Assembly: GCA_963691655.1 (NCBI GenBank)
Contig: OY829326.1
Coordinates: 39,831,989 to 39,895,988 of the forward strand
Length of the DNA: 64,000 nt
Origin: Toxonevra muliebris
Lineage: Eukaryota > Arthropoda > Insecta > Diptera > Pallopteridae
Reading direction: 5' to 3'
Under the pieces are notes generated by a model, which saw only the letters and a program-made list of their open reading frames with translations, ran no database searches and was not told the origin of the DNA. The position numbers and the translations under genes are program-made. Numbering within the stretch: position 1 is the first letter of the stretch; every line of letters begins with the position of its first letter. Positions 60,559-64,000 of the stretch are shown here, piece by piece.

Positions 60559-61451
60559 ATGTACATTACAAAATTATTTTATTTGGTAAGCATAAACAGC
60601 TCATATCGTATAAATATATGTATGTACATGAGTATATAGTTTCATTTTTCAGCCTTTTCTGCTTTACATTTCCTTATACATCAGGACCGCGACAGGTGAA
60701 TGTAACGTATGCTCGCTTTTTAATAATTTAGCATGTGTTTCGCGTACACTTTTTCAAACTTGTATCAATGGTTTACCCAGCGGTCCGGTCAATTCGTGTC
60801 CCATTGGATATGTTTGCTCCACTGCATATGCCACTATATGCCAACCTGATTTAGGCAATATACCAATTGCATGCGATAATTGCAATAAATGCGATGCCAC
60901 CAATACATTTGCATGTACGAGCCTGCGAAATTTTTCGCTATGTTTGGGTACTGGAGTCCCAACTGCCATTACCGGATCATGTGAACCTTCTCATGTTTGC
61001 AATATAAATTATTCAAAAATATGCGGTAATGCCACAATGGGAGTAAGTATTTATTCGAATAATAAAATTAAATATCGATCTATAAGTAGTAAATTTGCAT
61101 TTACCAGATAGCAGCAACTTGCTCCGCCTACGATGATAATTCTACAATTGCGCCTACTACAGAAACACCAAATGTAAATAAGCCGGTAAAATATTGTCAA
61201 ACCGTTCGACAGAATGGTCGTTTCCCAGTGGGCACTGACATTTCAACGACATGCAGGCAGTGAGTTTTATTTCTTCATTAATCTTTTTTCAGATTTTTTA
61301 AATGTTCTATTTGGTTTGTTTTTACAGATACATCTATTGTGTGCTTAGAAATAATGTATGGACGGGTGGTTTATACACATGTCCCGGCAGAACTTACTTT
61401 CATAGCTCGTCTCGTTTGTGTGAAGACAGTGTTCCAGCTAGTTGTTTTTAA
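60559..61451 (+). CDS. secreted chitin-binding protein, cluster gene C
   Basis: Four exons: 60559-60585, 60653-61042, 61108-61259, 61328-61451, introns in the same positions and phases as in genes A and B; 230 residues. The signal peptide (FLLYISLYIRTATG) precedes ECNVC. Module 1 has spacing 2-7-8-11-5-7 and module 2 has 2-7-8-12-5-7. The linker is shorter (IAPTTETPNVNKP), and the CBM14 domain has spacing 18-5-13-12-7, with GRFPVGTDISTTC and VWTGGLYTCPG. The protein ends two residues after the last cysteine region (PASCF), without the tail of A and B. More diverged than the A/B pair but orthogonally supported by splice sites and cysteine spacing. It converges on gene D, with the Tc1-like element between them. 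Confidence 0.87.
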
Positions 61452-61990
61452 TAGTGCGATGAATTTGTGTGATTTAAATTAAATTTAAAATTGACCCTAT
61501 ATTTGTAATGGCATTTCCTTTATTCAAAATTTTAAATATACAGTGAAGGACATAAGTCTACATACAGCGCACCGGATTTTCACTTTCAGTAAAACTAAAG
61601 AATCTAAAGGAAAAATTAAGTATGTAGTTTTAGAATGAGTTACCATGTTTATCCGACGCTTAAAACAATTTTAACTGCCATAAAATGATAGCACAAACCA
61701 ATTCATAATTCGTTTCGAAAAATTTTTTTTTCAATTCTTTTTGCGAAAAACGATTATTAAACCGAATTTGAAACTCAAAATGATTGGAAGCTTGAGAGAA
61801 ACGTGTTAATATTTTTCGCATAAACACTCATTGCTTATTTCTTGTATTAAAATGCCAGCGACTAATATAATTATTCCTAATATTAAATAAATTTGAATAC
61901 GAAGAGAATCAAAATGATAAAAGAAATATTTAACAACGAAACAAAAGTGTCTTGGCGAAAGCGTCAATTGTTATTTATTTCATTATTTCA

Positions 61991-62021
61991 CTGCGTAGGG
62001 CCGTTTTTTGGCCCTACGCAG
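61991..62021. repeat. perfect 12-bp hairpin inside the Tc1-like element
   Basis: CTGCGTAGGGCC and GGCCCTACGCAG are exact inverses around a 7-nt T-rich loop, GC-rich in an AT-rich setting. It could be a footprint of a further small insertion or a cruciform-forming site; no function is assigned. Confidence 0.75.
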
Positions 62022-62359
62022 CTCCTCCACCTTTTCTGTCTATACTTGGGCTATGAGCTCATTTTACTTTTTTAATATTTTAGTTTTTCCACATTAATCA
62101 AGTTGTAAGCAAAGGAAAATATAATTTCGAATTCATTTCAGTGAACACATTCAGGGTTGCATTATATTTTTGCGTGGTTTCGAATGCGGTTTCATTGAAA
62201 CCCCTCATTTCCGTGGTTTCGCTTCACATATTTTTATATGCCGAAATTAAGCATTTCAACACAGTTTCAGCCGAAACCACGCAATTTCGGATCAGTGGGA
62301 ACATAGTATAAAGACCAACTATTTAGCATGAGCAATAACATTTTATGCCACTTTCAATA

Positions 62360-62457
62360 CTAAGAGGGTCCTCCTTGGGGGTTAATAGCTGCTCTCAGTC
62401 GTCGTGGCATTGATGCAACTAAGTTGTTTGCGGTCTCTTCAAGAGCTATTGAAGTAA
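62360..62457 (-). pseudogene. Tc1 transposase C-terminal fragment
   Basis: The minus strand reads IALEETANNLVASMPRRLRA followed by AINPQGGPS and a stop, matching the conserved C terminus of Tc1 transposases (LV-x-S-M-P-R-R-L-x-A-V-I...GG). The upstream DDE domain is gone. It fixes the orientation and family of the element at 61541-62548. Confidence 0.85.
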
Positions 62458-62550
62458 ATATTTTATATTTATAAATAAATAATCATCCTTTATAAAACTG
62501 TAGACGTAATTTTGACTTTTGCATAAAGTAGACTTTTGTCCTCCACTGTA

Positions 62551-62556
62551 TTTATT
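62551..62556 (-). terminator. AATAAA polyadenylation signal of gene D, beside the Tc1-like insertion
   Basis: AATAAA on the minus strand lies 7-12 bp after the stop codon of gene D, and the TA target duplication of the Tc1-like element follows directly. The cleavage site, normally 10-30 bp after the hexamer, would fall inside the transposon. Confidence 0.55.
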
Positions 62557-62562
62557 TGAAAT

Positions 62563-63465
62563 TCATATGCAATATGTTGGTTTGTATAGATAACATTGTC
62601 TCATTTCTATATTGTAAAAGGTTCCTGAAGGGCATGTTAGTTCCATTCCATTGATAACTCCGTTATTGCGATAGCAAGATATATATCTATAAATACATAC
62701 ATTTGAATTAAGAAAGTTCAAAATACAAATTGCTAATCACACTTTACATATAAAATGCAAGTAATAAAATCTAAAAAAAGTTTTTTTTTTCCCCCTCACC
62801 TTTTGCAATATATATCATTCGGCAAAGTCGGATATAGGCCCAACACCTGCATCTGTTCACAAATTTCATTCGGTGTTAATGGCGATATGGATACGGTTGT
62901 AGAAGGTTCAGTCATGGTTGATGTTGGTGGTGCTTGTGTTGTTGGATTATTTGTATCAACAATATCGCAAGTGATATCCACAATATCAGCAGCGTTTGTG
63001 CAAAAATTATCATTTGTAGCATCACATATAGAACCTTGTGGACAATAACCGATTTGGCCAGTTGGGTGCACAGTATTGTAGCACATCTGGAAAGTGGTGC
63101 GGCCGAGGCAAGCGAATTTATGATTACGATGAGCATTACAACTACCACATTTTGAAGTGTCACCACAGCTTGGAGGACGGTCTTTGTGTTTCTGTATACA
63201 AATGGAATTATACTGGGTGCACTGCAGTCCTTCTGAACAATGATAAAGAACGTCCGTGTATGGTGTATCTTCTAAGTATTAGAAATTAGGAAATATATAT
63301 TTATATTTGATAGAGTTGATGTGTTCAAATTTTTTTTATATGTTTACCGCCAAAACATAAATAAAAAGATGTAGAATTTATGCATGCTGCTCCATTCACC
63401 TGACAAACGTTACAATCTGCTCTGATGGTAGTTGTGAAAAGGAAAAAACTTAATATTGAAAGAAG
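62563..63465 (-). CDS. secreted chitin-binding protein, cluster gene D (first exon not identified)
   Basis: Exons read on the minus strand: 63465-63348, 63271-62800, 62686-62563 (stop TGA 62565-62563), with GT-AG introns; at least 237 residues plus an unlocated first exon. It begins with the second half of a signal peptide (LLSILSFFLFTTTIRA) before DCNVC. Module 1 spacing is 2-6-8-13-5-6 and module 2 is 2-9-8-12-5-7. The Thr/Pro-rich linker contains TTQAPPTSTMTEPSTT, and the CBM14 domain has spacing 17-5-13-12-7. Relative to genes A-C it lacks the intron between module 2 and the linker and has an extra intron inside module 1; the phase-2 intron inside CBM14 is shared. An acceptor (ATATTTCAG) precedes CTT at 63465, and an in-frame TAA lies just upstream, so a first exon is required. 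ATG 63491 would encode MIKIFKYF but is one base out of frame. Confidence 0.8.
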
Positions 63466-64000
63466 CTGAAATATTTAAAAATTTTGATCATTTAATACCA
63501 CTGTGTAGCAGTTTTTATCCAGATAGCGGTTCAAGGAATTTGGGTTGCTGCTGTGAGCGCACAGGTAGCCAAATCAAATTTTGTTTAAAATGTTTTTTAT
63601 TTCCTATTTGATTTTGAATTTTTCTTCCAGTTGTGTAACACTATGCTCGTCACAAACTGAATTCTACTATAATAACCTTATTTACAACTAAGATACTCTA
63701 TCACCTTATTTCCAAATTTGTATTACTTTGCTTCTTTCAATGCAAGTCATGAAAAATTATCCACTTAAGGTTTTTTTGATCCAGGCACCGAAGGAATATG
63801 TAAACTTTTTGTTAATTTTTTTCACGATTTTTATTTTGTTTTCTTCAAAGATATTCCACAATTCAGATGTTTGAACTTTTTAAATAATCTGAATTTCTAA
63901 CGCTAATCAATTTTTATTTTAAAATTTTTTAAATTCGAACAAGCCCAAAGACTTTTTTGAACGTACGAAACCTTTCATTAGATTCCATGGAAACTAAAAG
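63466..64000. other. upstream of gene D, first exon expected here or beyond
   Basis: No ATG followed by a good donor in phase 0 was found on the minus strand. No TATA plus TGCAATT pair like that of the other cluster genes is visible. Otherwise AT-rich without recognisable repeats. Confidence 0.4.

Larger units (their letters stand above)
61541..62548. mobile_element. Tc1-like element between convergent genes C and D
   Basis: The left end TA-CAGTGAAGGACATAAGTCT and the right end reverse-complemented TA-CAGTGGAGGACAAAAGTCT form inverted repeats of about 21 bp, each flanked by TA. On the minus strand near the right end a C-terminal transposase fragment is preserved (62360-62457). The other three quarters have no recognisable coding, so it is an internally deleted or decayed Tc1-family element of about 1008 bp. 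Its right end lies 14 bp from the stop codon of gene D. Confidence 0.88.

Noticed and set aside
63466..63491. ATG 63491 as the simple start of gene D
   Set aside because: It is one base out of frame with the signal peptide and module 1, so it would need a frame correction that I cannot assume.
1..64000. CRISPR arrays, operons, ribosomal RNA
   Set aside because: No regularly spaced repeats of that kind and no rRNA sequence were seen; the DNA is eukaryotic.

Overview
The window looks like nuclear DNA of a higher dipteran (brachyceran) fly, AT-rich and crowded with transposons; a tephritid fruit fly is my guess, not something the sequence proves. There is no bacterial gene organisation: genes are split by short GT-AG introns, and most open frames are chance or belong to broken transposons. 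Exact exon joins, catalytic residues and terminal repeats below were read by eye; no database search was possible.

Layout. (1) 1-13541: intron, holding pogo-like DNA elements, a Helitron and SINE pieces. (2) 13542-13911, minus strand: first coding exon of a glypican that I recognise as the dally orthologue (signal peptide, His/Arg-rich segment, first conserved glypican cysteine). Transcription runs leftwards out of the window; 13912 to about 16.3 kb is its probable 5' UTR/promoter. (3) 16.3-49.4 kb: gene-poor intergenic DNA built from layered mobile elements: two DD37E mariner-type relics, a Tc1-like relic, a piggyBac relic, LINE 3' fragments, a tRNA-derived SINE, hAT, Harbinger-like and TTAA-flanked MITEs, fold-back elements and three short Helitrons of one family (the first is at 7.4 kb). 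(4) 49.4-63.5 kb: a cluster of four related secreted-protein genes (three plus strand, the last minus strand).

The four clustered proteins share one plan: signal peptide, two tandem copies of a seven-cysteine module, a Thr/Pro-rich linker, and one canonical CBM14/peritrophin-A chitin-binding domain. Intron positions and phases are shared, and three of them share a TATA box placed 27-29 bp before a TGCAATT start-site motif. They are probably co-regulated extracellular chitin-binding proteins (gut peritrophic matrix or cuticle). From memory, a group of chitin-binding genes also lies near dally at 66D-E in Drosophila melanogaster, so the neighbourhood may be old; that needs checking. The two convergent genes at the right are separated by only about 110 bp of host DNA plus a Tc1-like element of about 1 kb.

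The most interesting points are the undescribed-looking seven-cysteine module and its shared promoter, the Helitron family with textbook termini at exact A^T sites, and nested insertions that give a relative order of transposon activity.
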